A DNA stretch of 64,000 bases from an uncultured SAR86 cluster bacterium (GTDB lineage: Bacteria; Pseudomonadota; Gammaproteobacteria; Magnimaribacterales; D2472). A program made the position numbers and the translations under genes. Of the stretch, positions 8,935-16,248 are shown one piece after another (the stretch's first letter is position 1; the number at the start of each line of letters is the position of its first letter). The notes below the pieces were generated by a model. That model saw nothing but the letters and a program-made list of their open reading frames with translations. It did no database searches and was not told the origin of the DNA. The DNA is taken from the NCBI GenBank assembly GCA_902601475.1, contig CACKNK010000002.1:62001-126000 (forward strand), read 5' to 3'.

Positions 8935-10156
8935 TTTTAAACAAGGGGAGCTGTTTTGTGAGGATGTTCCCATCAAAAACATTGCTGAGAAGTTTGGAAC
9001 TCCAGCTTATGTTTATTCAAAAGCTACGCTGTTAAGACACCTAGATGTCTATCAAAAAAGTCTTGAAAGCCTTAATGGAATCGTTTGTTTCTCAGTAAAA
9101 GCCCTTTCAAACCTTAGCATTTTAAAGTTACTAGATGAACATGGAAGTGGCTTTGATATTGTCTCTGGCGGTGAGCTCCATAGGTGCATTAAGGCAGGTA
9201 TTGACCCCAAAAAAATAATATTTTCAGGAGTAGGGAAATCTGCAGATGAAATCGCACTTGCCCTCAAGGTTGGTATCTTGTCTTTTAATGTGGAGTCTGA
9301 GAGTGAGCTGAAAAGAATCTATCAAATCTCCAAGAACATGAACTTAAAAGCGCCTATTGGCTTAAGAGTTAATCCAGATGTTGATGCTGGTGGACATGAG
9401 TACATAAAGACAGGCAAAAAAGAAAACAAATTTGGAATATCCTTTGAAAAAGCTTTAGATATTGCAAAGGAATATTCGAACAAGTCAGAGTTAAATTTTC
9501 TTGCAATCACTTGTCACATTGGCTCTCAAATATTAGATCTAAAAAGCTTTAAAAATGCTGCGGAGCAAATGTTAGATTTGGCAAACCGATTAGATCAAAT
9601 AGGTTTAGAAATTAAAATTATTGATATGGGTGGTGGTCTAGGAGTGAGATATATTGATGAAGAAACATCTGCTCCTGCTGAACTCATGGAAATCTATCAA
9701 GATGTTTTCTCAGGAACCAACAAAAGAATATTTCTTGAACCGGGCAGATCTATTGCCGCTAATGCTGGAATTCTATTAGCAAAGGTAGAGTATCTAAAGA
9801 ATAATTTTCTTATTACAGATGCAGCAATGAATGATTTGCTAAGACCTGCCTTATACAAAGCTAATCATCAAGTTGTGCCCTTGCTAGAACAAAACATTAG
9901 CCATAATAAAGTAGATGTAGTTGGGCCTGTTTGCGAAAGTGGGGATTATTTAGCCAAAGAGGCTGAAGTTGAAATCAAAGAAGATGAATTCTTAGCAATT
10001 AGAACTGCTGGAGCTTATGGTTTTGTAATGAGCTCCAACTATAACTCTAGACCAAGAGCATGTGAAATTCTTGTTGAGGGAGATGACTTTAGGTTAATAA
10101 GACAAAGAGAGTCTCATGATGACTTGTTTAAGCATGAAATAGATTTATTAAAATGA
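8921..10156 (+). CDS. lysA: diaminopimelate decarboxylase
   Basis: LysA decarboxylates meso-diaminopimelate to lysine with pyridoxal phosphate. The PLP lysine is in CFSVKALSN (about 56-64). The phosphate-binding glycines MGGGLG, the arginine motif LEPGRSI, the catalytic cysteine segment CESGDYLAK and the tyrosine segment GAYGFVMSSNYNSRPR are all present. At 411 residues it is normal. The ATG lies inside the lptM reading frame and the stop overlaps dapF (ATGA), so lptM-lysA-dapF are translationally linked. Confidence 0.97.
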   Translation: MDHFNFKQGELFCEDVPIKNIAEKFGTPAYVYSKATLLRHLDVYQKSLESLNGIVCFSVKALSNLSILKLLDEHGSGFDIVSGGELHRCIKAGIDPKKIIFSGVGKSADEIALALKVGILSFNVESESELKRIYQISKNMNLKAPIGLRVNPDVDAGGHEYIKTGKKENKFGISFEKALDIAKEYSNKSELNFLAITCHIGSQILDLKSFKNAAEQMLDLANRLDQIGLEIKIIDMGGGLGVRYIDEETSAPAELMEIYQDVFSGTNKRIFLEPGRSIAANAGILLAKVEYLKNNFLITDAAMNDLLRPALYKANHQVVPLLEQNISHNKVDVVGPVCESGDYLAKEAEVEIKEDEFLAIRTAGAYGFVMSSNYNSRPRACEILVEGDDFRLIRQRESHDDLFKHEIDLLK

Positions 10157-10932
10157 TTGCCTTTGAAAAAATGCATGGTAACGGTAATGACTTTGTGGTT
10201 ATTGATGCTTTGACCTCGAACATTGCTTTTCCTAAAGAGTTAGTTAAAAGAATGGCTCACAGAAAACTCGGCGTTGGTTTTGATCAGTTAATAGTTATTT
10301 ATCCCCCGAAAAAAAAGCAAGATGATTTTTTTGTAAAGTTCTTTAATGCAGATGGTTCACAAGCTGACATGTGCATGAATGGCCTAAGATGTGTAGCTTT
10401 TTTTATTTGGGAAAATAAATTGGCCCCCAAAAAAGTATTAAATCTTGGCACTAAAACTAAGGGCATAAAAGCAAAACTTCTTAAAAATTATATGATCGAA
10501 CTTTCCTTCGATTTGCCAAAAAAAATTACTTTGCCTGAATCAGTTCTTAAGTTTTTAGAAAAAAAAGGCTTTAAAAACTCTCAAGCTATAGATGTTGGTA
10601 ATAAACACTTAATCTTGAAAAAAAATAATCTCGATACTCATGACCTAGAAAATACTGATAGCGTATTACGAAAAAATAGTTTTTTAAGTGACTTTAATAT
10701 TTCCATAATAAAGATAACAAAAAATGCTATAAATGTTCGTACAAGCGAACATGGTGCTGGTGAAACGTTGGCTTGTGGTTCTGCAGCAGCAAGTATTGGT
10801 TTTGCATATGGCAAAGATGATGCCAAAACAACTCTGAAGTTTAGAGGTGGTAAGATTACAACCATTAAGGCTACTAACATGAAACTAATAGGGCCAGCAG
10901 TTAAGCTATTCGAAGGAAGATGGGAAAGTTAA
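10153..10932 (+). CDS. dapF: diaminopimelate epimerase
   Basis: DapF converts LL- to meso-diaminopimelate for peptidoglycan and lysine. The start MIAFEKMHGNGNDFVVID and GFDQL are canonical. The two catalytic cysteines are retained: one in ADMCMNGLRC, the other in GETLACGSAAAS. The first motif is normally CGNGARC, so the glycine after the cysteine is replaced by methionine and the alanine by leucine. At 259 residues it is somewhat short (E. coli 274), and the middle is very lysine-rich. It overlaps the next gene by 13 bases. Confidence 0.93.
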   Translation: MIAFEKMHGNGNDFVVIDALTSNIAFPKELVKRMAHRKLGVGFDQLIVIYPPKKKQDDFFVKFFNADGSQADMCMNGLRCVAFFIWENKLAPKKVLNLGTKTKGIKAKLLKNYMIELSFDLPKKITLPESVLKFLEKKGFKNSQAIDVGNKHLILKKNNLDTHDLENTDSVLRKNSFLSDFNISIIKITKNAINVRTSEHGAGETLACGSAAASIGFAYGKDDAKTTLKFRGGKITTIKATNMKLIGPAVKLFEGRWES

Positions 10933-11555
10933 AAGAAAAAGATGTAGAGTTATTCCTACTTGAAAACAGGGATTTCTTTGTTAATCATCCTGCCATCCTT
11001 GCTGAAATGGATTTTGAAGAAGAAAAAGGTGGTGTATCTTCATTGCTTCAGCGCCAAGTTGCTCGCTTAAGAGATGAGCAAAATAAACTTACAGGGCTTT
11101 TATCAAATTTTTTAGAAACTGGTAAGGAAAACGAAATTCTATTCTCAAAAATTAGATCACTTGTTCTTCAGATTTTAGACGCTGACAGTCATGAGATGAC
11201 AAAAAAAGTTTTTGAATCATCTTTAAAAAAGGATTTCCAAATAGAGGCATGCTCACTAGAATTTCTCGACCAAAAATCACTAATTAATTTGGGAGATGCA
11301 ACAAAACTGAATCTCCTTAAATCAGAGGTTTTCACAGGGACCTTCAATATAAAAAATCTCAAAACATTCTTTAATAGTGAAAAAATAAAATCAGCAGTGA
11401 TTGCAAGCTTTAATTATGGTGAAGAAAAATTTGGATTAATTAAGTTTGGTTCTGAGGACCCCATCAAGTATCTCGGCGAAGCAGATGTTACTTTTGTTGA
11501 GTTTCTTAGAGATGTGCTTGCAGTTTCATTAAAGCGTCTTAATCATAATGTCTGA
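10920..11555 (+). CDS. DUF484 family protein
   Basis: This 211-residue protein belongs to the DUF484 (YigA-type) family, normally encoded between dapF and xerC as here. The diagnostic N-terminus FLLENRDFFVNHPAIL is followed by SSLLQRQVARLRDEQNKL, a helical, probably coiled-coil stretch. The remainder resembles a GAF-like domain. Its biochemical function is not established. It overlaps dapF by 13 bases and xerC by 8, so it is part of the same transcript. Confidence 0.87.
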   Translation: MGKLKEKDVELFLLENRDFFVNHPAILAEMDFEEEKGGVSSLLQRQVARLRDEQNKLTGLLSNFLETGKENEILFSKIRSLVLQILDADSHEMTKKVFESSLKKDFQIEACSLEFLDQKSLINLGDATKLNLLKSEVFTGTFNIKNLKTFFNSEKIKSAVIASFNYGEEKFGLIKFGSEDPIKYLGEADVTFVEFLRDVLAVSLKRLNHNV

Positions 11556-12456
11556 TAAAGAAATCTTTTTTGTTTTTGAAGATGCTCTTAGATACACAAA
11601 TTATTTGAAAGATATAAAAGGGTTATCAGAAAATTCTCAAAGAGCATATTTAAGAGACCTTAAAAAATTTTCTGATTACATAGCAAAAAAAGATTGCAGT
11701 ACATATAGGCAAATTACTTCTGATATTTGCTCTGAATGGTTAGGTCAGTTATTCGCAGATAACTTGAGTGCTAAAAGCATTCAACGTCATGTGTCTTCGG
11801 GAAAGGGATTCTTTAATTTCTTGAAACAGAATAGCTTAGTCGATTCATCTCCATTTGATGATGTGGTAACACCCAAAGCACCAAAGAATCTTCCTGAAGT
11901 CCTTAGCCCTGATCAAGTAAATAACTTGCTCTCATTTCCAGCAAAGAAACCTCAAGATTTTAGAGATCTTGCAATTCTTGAGCTTATTTATTCTTGTGGT
12001 TTGCGTGTTTCTGAAGCAAGCAATATTAATATTGATGACTTTGAAGATAATAAATCATTCTTGAGGGTATTAGGTAAGGGCTCTAAAACTAGATTAATTC
12101 CAGTTGGAAGTTTTGCTTTAAAGTCAGTTGATGTCTGGTTGAAGCATCGGAATAAAATTGATCCTGATACAAAAGCATTATTTATTAATCTTCGTGGAGA
12201 AAGATTGTCTGTTAGGTCAATCCAAGAAAGGATTAAAAAAATAGCAATTGCTCAGGGTCTTCCTCCTGTTCATCCTCATATGCTGAGGCATAGCTTTGCA
12301 ACCCATCTTTTAGAATCAAGCGGTGACTTAAGAAGTATTCAGGAGCTATTGGGACATAGTTCATTGTCAACCACCCAAATATACACAAAATTAGATTATC
12401 AGCATCTGATTAGAATTTATGAAAAATCACATCCAAAAGCTTTTCTTGATTCATGA
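11548..12456 (+). CDS. xerC: tyrosine recombinase XerC
   Basis: XerC, with XerD, resolves chromosome dimers at dif. The N-terminal SAM-like domain spans about 1-100 and the catalytic domain the rest. All catalytic residues are recognisable: Arg in SCGLRVSEA (about 150), Lys in GKGSKTR, His-x-x-Arg in HMLRHSFATH, His in LGHSSLSTT and Tyr in QIYTKLD. The 302-residue length and the DUF484-xerC-HAD gene order identify it as XerC rather than XerD or an integron integrase. Confidence 0.96.
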   Translation: MSDKEIFFVFEDALRYTNYLKDIKGLSENSQRAYLRDLKKFSDYIAKKDCSTYRQITSDICSEWLGQLFADNLSAKSIQRHVSSGKGFFNFLKQNSLVDSSPFDDVVTPKAPKNLPEVLSPDQVNNLLSFPAKKPQDFRDLAILELIYSCGLRVSEASNINIDDFEDNKSFLRVLGKGSKTRLIPVGSFALKSVDVWLKHRNKIDPDTKALFINLRGERLSVRSIQERIKKIAIAQGLPPVHPHMLRHSFATHLLESSGDLRSIQELLGHSSLSTTQIYTKLDYQHLIRIYEKSHPKAFLDS

Positions 12457-13163
12457 GAGCTAAAATTAAAGCTATTACTTTTGATCTTGATGATACATTT
12501 TGGGATATAGGTCCTGTGATCATAAATGCAGAAATAAAAACACGAGAGTGGATAGAGAGCAGCTTAGATGAAGAGATAGCTTGGGGAGACTATGAGTCCT
12601 TTATGCTTCTTCGAGAAGACCTAATTAAAAAAAATGAGCGTCTGGCATATGATTTGGGGGCACTTAGAAGAGAGAGTATTAAGCATCACGTTAAGCATGC
12701 GTTCAGTAATGAAAAACAGCTAGATGCTTTTGTTGAATCAGCTTTTGAAATATTTTTTGATTTAAGGCAACAGGTGACTCTATATCCACATGTAAAAGAT
12801 TTCTTAGCTGCTGCCTCTGCAAGGTTGCCTCTTGGAATTCTTACTAATGGAAACGCTGACGTAAAAAAAATTGGTATTGATAAATTTTTCAAATGCCACT
12901 TTACCTCATTAGATGTTAAGTCAAACAAGCCCTCATCAAAACACTTTAAAAAAGCAGTCGAGTTCTTTGATGTGCTTCCTGAGGAAATCCTTCATGTTGG
13001 GGACGATAAAATTGCTGACATAAGTGGCTGTATAAGGGCTGGTCTGAATCCTTTATGGTTTAATAATAAATCTAATAAATGGGACTTAGATCTAGAGGAG
13101 CCTCCTCAGATTAGTTCTTGGGAAAACGCACTGGAATATATTGAGCAAAATTATGAATTCTAA
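12453..13163 (+). CDS. yigB: HAD-family phosphatase, YigB-like
   Basis: The HAD motifs are complete: I FDLDDTF (nucleophile and acid/base aspartates, about 10-16), II LTNGN, III lysine in KSNKPSSKHF, and IV VGDDKIADISG. Its place right after xerC matches E. coli yigB, whose product dephosphorylates FMN. FMN specificity here is an inference from position and family. It overlaps xerC by four bases (ATGA) and ubiK by 11. Confidence 0.87.
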   Translation: MRAKIKAITFDLDDTFWDIGPVIINAEIKTREWIESSLDEEIAWGDYESFMLLREDLIKKNERLAYDLGALRRESIKHHVKHAFSNEKQLDAFVESAFEIFFDLRQQVTLYPHVKDFLAAASARLPLGILTNGNADVKKIGIDKFFKCHFTSLDVKSNKPSSKHFKKAVEFFDVLPEEILHVGDDKIADISGCIRAGLNPLWFNNKSNKWDLDLEEPPQISSWENALEYIEQNYEF

Positions 13164-13383
13164 AGAGTCCTTACAAGCCTTGGTTGGTGTTATTCAAGAA
13201 AAAATTGAGGAACTTGGTTCCAATAATCCATCGGACGAGGTAGAAAAATTAATTAAATCAAAGTTAGAACCATTCCTTGAAAAGCAAGGCTATGTCAGTA
13301 AAGAAAAATATGAGAGTGTACTTAAGATTCTGGAAAGCTTAGAAAGGCGTCTTGAGAAACTTGAATCGAGATCAGAAAAATAA
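13153..13383 (+). CDS. ubiK: UbiK/BMFP-family ubiquinone biosynthesis accessory factor
   Basis: The segment VEKLIKSKLEPFLEKQGYVSKEKYESVLKILESLERRLEKLESR matches the BMFP/YqiC pattern: an amphipathic helix, a VSREEF-like turn, then a C-terminal trimeric coiled coil. UbiK assists the cytosolic lipid-soaked Ubi complex in aerobic ubiquinone synthesis. The ORF track uses a TTG at 13141; the ATG at 13153 (MNSKESLQ) is the likelier start, giving 76 residues. It ends two bases before the convergent cytochrome gene. Confidence 0.85.
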   Translation: MNSKESLQALVGVIQEKIEELGSNNPSDEVEKLIKSKLEPFLEKQGYVSKEKYESVLKILESLERRLEKLESRSEK

Positions 13384-13384
13384 T

Positions 13385-13801
13385 TTAAAGAGTATCCAGC
13401 ATATATTCTACTGCTAGACCAATTTCTTCTTTTGTACAATCACTACAAAGCCCTTTTGCAGGCATTCCACCAATCCCTGACCAAGCATTGTTAATTAGCA
13501 TGTCCGTTCCTTTTGCTAACCTTTGCTCCCATTGACTTTGGTTGGCAAGCATTGGCGCCCCTGCAACACCAGCATCATGACAAGCGGCACATCCGCTTGT
13601 ATATATTTGTTCTGCTGAGCGTGATCCTCCCGCTGCAGATGAAGATGTAGCTGCAAGAACTGCCTGACCACAAGATTCACCTTGCAAACAAATCGCAACA
13701 TCTGATGAAAGTCTTGATGAAACAAGCTCATCATATTTTTTGCCATTAAACATAAAGATAACAGCACAAACAACAGTAAGAATTGGAAGTATTTTTTTCA
13801 T
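13385..13801 (-). CDS. cytochrome c5-like monoheme protein
   Basis: A class I cytochrome c: an N-terminal hydrophobic signal or anchor, then heme motif CAACH and an axial methionine in GGMPAKG. The CSDCTKEE cysteine pair near the C-terminus is a hallmark of cytochrome c5. I prefer the ATG at 13801 (MKKILPILTVV, 138 residues) over the TTG at 13822 used by the ORF track, because the latter overlaps dsbA and neither has a clear Shine-Dalgarno. It is a likely periplasmic electron donor to the cytochrome c oxidase encoded further along. Gene order c4-dsbA-c5 is compact. Confidence 0.85.
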   Translation of the reverse strand: MKKILPILTVVCAVIFMFNGKKYDELVSSRLSSDVAICLQGESCGQAVLAATSSSAAGGSRSAEQIYTSGCAACHDAGVAGAPMLANQSQWEQRLAKGTDMLINNAWSGIGGMPAKGLCSDCTKEEIGLAVEYMLDTL

Positions 13802-13802
13802 A

Positions 13803-14423
13803 TTATGAATTAGGTTTTTCAATATTAATTAAATAGTCAACGGTATCAAGCATCTTGCTGGTAGATCCTTTGACTTGAATTTTATATTTGCCATCTACAA
13901 ACATCATTGGCACAGCAGAGACTTTTAGTTTTCGTGACAATTCAATTGATCTTTTCACTTTTTGCCTAACTGAGAATGAGTTCATTTGTTTATATGCCTC
14001 TTGCTCGTCAATACCAAGCTTGGACAAAAACTCCAATATAGACTTTTCACTTGATAGGTAATTACCCTCTTTGTGAATTGCTGTAAAAACAGCACCATGC
14101 CCAGTTTCTCCAATTTTTAGAGCCTCAATAGTGTAATAAAGCGTGGCGTGAAGTTGATGCATTGGACCCCAACCTACTGGAAGCTTTGCAAATTTAACGT
14201 CATCATTTAATTCTTTCTTCCACTTGTTGATCACCGGCTCAAAAGAATAGCAATGACCACACCCGTACCAAAAAGCTTCTATTACCTCTACTTTGCCATC
14301 TTGTTTAATTGGCAATGGAGAGGAAATTCTTTCATAGTCTCTTCCAGCCTGATATTGAGCAATAGTATTGCAAGATAGCAAGACTGTAAGAATTAAAGTC
14401 GATGCATTTAAGAGTTTCTTCAT
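13803..14423 (-). CDS. dsbA: periplasmic thiol:disulfide oxidoreductase DsbA
   Basis: DsbA introduces disulfide bonds into exported proteins. The active site is WYGCGHCYSFEP and the cis-proline loop is SAVPMMFVDGKY. The motif CGHC differs from the usual DsbA CPHC. The start is taken at 14423 (MKKLLNASTLILTVLLSCNTIAQ, a cleavable signal peptide), giving 206 residues; the 17 extra codons in the ORF track overlap the cytochrome c4 gene and lack signal character. It sits between two periplasmic cytochromes, and dsbB lies 4.5 kb away beyond polA. Confidence 0.92.
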   Translation of the reverse strand: MKKLLNASTLILTVLLSCNTIAQYQAGRDYERISSPLPIKQDGKVEVIEAFWYGCGHCYSFEPVINKWKKELNDDVKFAKLPVGWGPMHQLHATLYYTIEALKIGETGHGAVFTAIHKEGNYLSSEKSILEFLSKLGIDEQEAYKQMNSFSVRQKVKRSIELSRKLKVSAVPMMFVDGKYKIQVKGSTSKMLDTVDYLINIEKPNS

Positions 14424-14424
14424 T

Positions 14425-15078
14425 TTATTTCCTGTAAAGCCCATGCATGTAATTGGCAAGAGCTTCAATGTCATTATCTTTTAAGTTAGCCGATGCGGCC
14501 TGCATCACCAATGCATAATTTCCTGCATTTCTGCTTTGAGATCTATATTCTTTTAGGGTACTGATTAAATAACCTTTTTGCTGTCCTGAAATTTTGGGAA
14601 AACCGGCCTGGATATTCCCTTCTCCATATAAAGAATGACAGGCAGTACATGCTGGTATCCCTCGACTTAAATCTCCTGCTCTGTACAAAGACTCTCCTAA
14701 TGCAAGCAAATCAACATCAGAATCAGCCTGTCCAACAGATGCAGAGCTTTCTGCATAGAAGGCAGCTATATCAAATAATTCATCACTGCTTAAAGTTTTT
14801 AGATAAGGAATGACCGCGGTCATAAGTGCATTTTCTCTCTCACCATTTACAAAATAAACCAATTGATCATACAAATATTTCTGATTTTGACCTGCGAGAC
14901 TGGGCCAATCTGTATTAATACTATTGCCATCATTTCCATGGCAAGCTGCACAAGTTGCTACTAATGAAGAACCATTTGAAGCATCTCCAGTTTTAAGTAC
15001 ATTGGGAATATTTAATTCTGCAGCATAGGAATTAACACCAATGAAAACTAAACTGATAGTTAAAAGTACTTTTTGCAT
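14425..15078 (-). CDS. diheme cytochrome c4
   Basis: Two cytochrome c domains with heme motifs CAACH and CTACH follow a clear signal peptide (MQKVLLTISLVFIGVNSYAA). The 217-residue length and repeated SLAGQNQKYLYDQL / KISGQQKGYLISTL segments are typical of c4. The family carries electrons in the periplasm to terminal oxidases. The gene is divergent from engB with a 61-base intergenic region. The dsbA start lies just beyond its stop. Confidence 0.92.
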   Translation of the reverse strand: MQKVLLTISLVFIGVNSYAAELNIPNVLKTGDASNGSSLVATCAACHGNDGNSINTDWPSLAGQNQKYLYDQLVYFVNGERENALMTAVIPYLKTLSSDELFDIAAFYAESSASVGQADSDVDLLALGESLYRAGDLSRGIPACTACHSLYGEGNIQAGFPKISGQQKGYLISTLKEYRSQSRNAGNYALVMQAASANLKDNDIEALANYMHGLYRK

Positions 15079-15080
15079 TT

Positions 15081-15108
15081 TTGATATTTAATAAAGAGAG
15101 CCTATTAT
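15081..15108 (+). promoter_or_regulatory. putative sigma70 promoter of engB
   Basis: TTGATA (15081-15086), a 16-base spacer and TATTAT (15103-15108) each match five of six consensus bases. The predicted start site, near 15115, falls at the palindrome AGGCGCCT (15117-15124), which might be an operator or simply part of the leader. The leader before the engB ATG is about 25 bases. Confidence 0.55.
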
Positions 15109-15139
15109 ATGCGCAGAGGCGCCTGCATAAAAGATAAAT

Positions 15140-15730
15140 ATGAAAAATCCCTTTAAAAACACAGTCTTTGAATTTGGTGTGCTGAACTATAAATCCATGC
15201 CTGATGAAGGTTGTGCTGAAGTGCTATTGTCAGGCAGGTCAAATGCAGGAAAATCAAGTGCTTTAAATGCCCTGGCTGAGAATCGTAAACTTGCAAGAAC
15301 AAGCAAAACGCCTGGTCGTACTACAGAAATAAACTTTTTTCGTGTTAATGAAGATCTAAGGCTGCTAGATCTGCCTGGTTACGGTTTTGCCAAATCAAAT
15401 AGGTCAAAAAAGAAAGACTGGGGACCAATGCTTGGTGAATATTTTCAAAAAAGACATTCCTTGAAAGCAGTGGTTGTCTTTATGGATATCAGACACCCTT
15501 TAAAGGAAATCGATATTGATATGATTGGTCTTTGTAGGGATTTTGACGTTGAATTTCTTCCAGTATTAACGAAATCTGATAAGGTCTCAAATAATCAAAT
15601 TTTTAAGTTGAAGCAAGAGGTTCAAAGGAAAACTGGTGTGAGAGAAGTCCTTGCAATCTCAGCTTTAAAAGATCAAGGAATTAAGGAGCTAAGGACTCGT
15701 CTGATAAACTATTCTCTTATAGATGAGTGA
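15140..15730 (+). CDS. engB: ribosome biogenesis GTPase EngB (YsxC/YihA)
   Basis: EngB is an essential GTPase in 50S subunit assembly. The G motifs are clear: GRSNAGKSS (G1, about 31-39), DLPGYGFA (G3), TKSDK (G4) and SALK (G5); TPGRTTEINFF is the G2 region. The 196-residue length is typical. Proximity to dsbA, c-type cytochromes and polA is a conserved gammaproteobacterial arrangement. It overlaps the next gene by eight bases. Confidence 0.96.
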   Translation: MKNPFKNTVFEFGVLNYKSMPDEGCAEVLLSGRSNAGKSSALNALAENRKLARTSKTPGRTTEINFFRVNEDLRLLDLPGYGFAKSNRSKKKDWGPMLGEYFQKRHSLKAVVVFMDIRHPLKEIDIDMIGLCRDFDVEFLPVLTKSDKVSNNQIFKLKQEVQRKTGVREVLAISALKDQGIKELRTRLINYSLIDE

Positions 15731-16247
15731 CCTAAGTTTTCAACAACAAGCATGTACGTTATCGCTTGAAGATGGATTAATTGAATACAGATCCTACTTG
15801 CAAATGAATAATAAAAAACAGCTTAAAGACGTTCCAGGCTCGTCCATAATAAGAGATCATGACGTTACGCATGTCATATTTGGTTTAGATACCTCTCTTG
15901 AGCAAGAATCTCTTTTGGATTCATGGTTGTTTTCTGGAGCCAGTTGGAAATTGAAAGATTTGCTCGCCTATGGAAAGCTGCCAGAATTAAAAGAGCTTAA
16001 TAAATATCTTGGTCGTGAAGTTGGCTATTTCAGACTTATAAGAATGGTAATTTCTTTGATTCCTACGAAGATCCTTATCTGGAAGCGTGCTCGAAGAATG
16101 AAAAAAAAATGGCCATTCAAATCCTATGAGGAATATTTAAAGATAAGAATTTGTGATATTAGAGATGAGTTTGGCATAAAAATTTTATTACCTGAGGAAA
16201 GAAAATTAAAAAATCCTGTTATTTGGAGTGGTCTTATTCGAAATTAG
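15723..16247 (+). CDS. Coq4-like protein, possible ubiquinone biosynthesis factor
   Basis: The 174-residue protein contains HDVTHVIFGLDTSLEQE (46-62), which fits the Coq4 metal-binding pattern HDxxHx11E exactly. In eukaryotes and alphaproteobacteria Coq4 acts in ubiquinone synthesis; in yeast and human it has been linked to C1 decarboxylation/hydroxylation of the head group. The rest aligns only loosely with Coq4 by eye, and the C-terminal half is basic (KRARRMKKKW). It is translationally coupled to engB and converges on polA with one base between stops. A respiratory quinone role is an inference. Confidence 0.62.
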   Translation: MSDLSFQQQACTLSLEDGLIEYRSYLQMNNKKQLKDVPGSSIIRDHDVTHVIFGLDTSLEQESLLDSWLFSGASWKLKDLLAYGKLPELKELNKYLGREVGYFRLIRMVISLIPTKILIWKRARRMKKKWPFKSYEEYLKIRICDIRDEFGIKILLPEERKLKNPVIWSGLIRN

Positions 16248-16248
16248 A

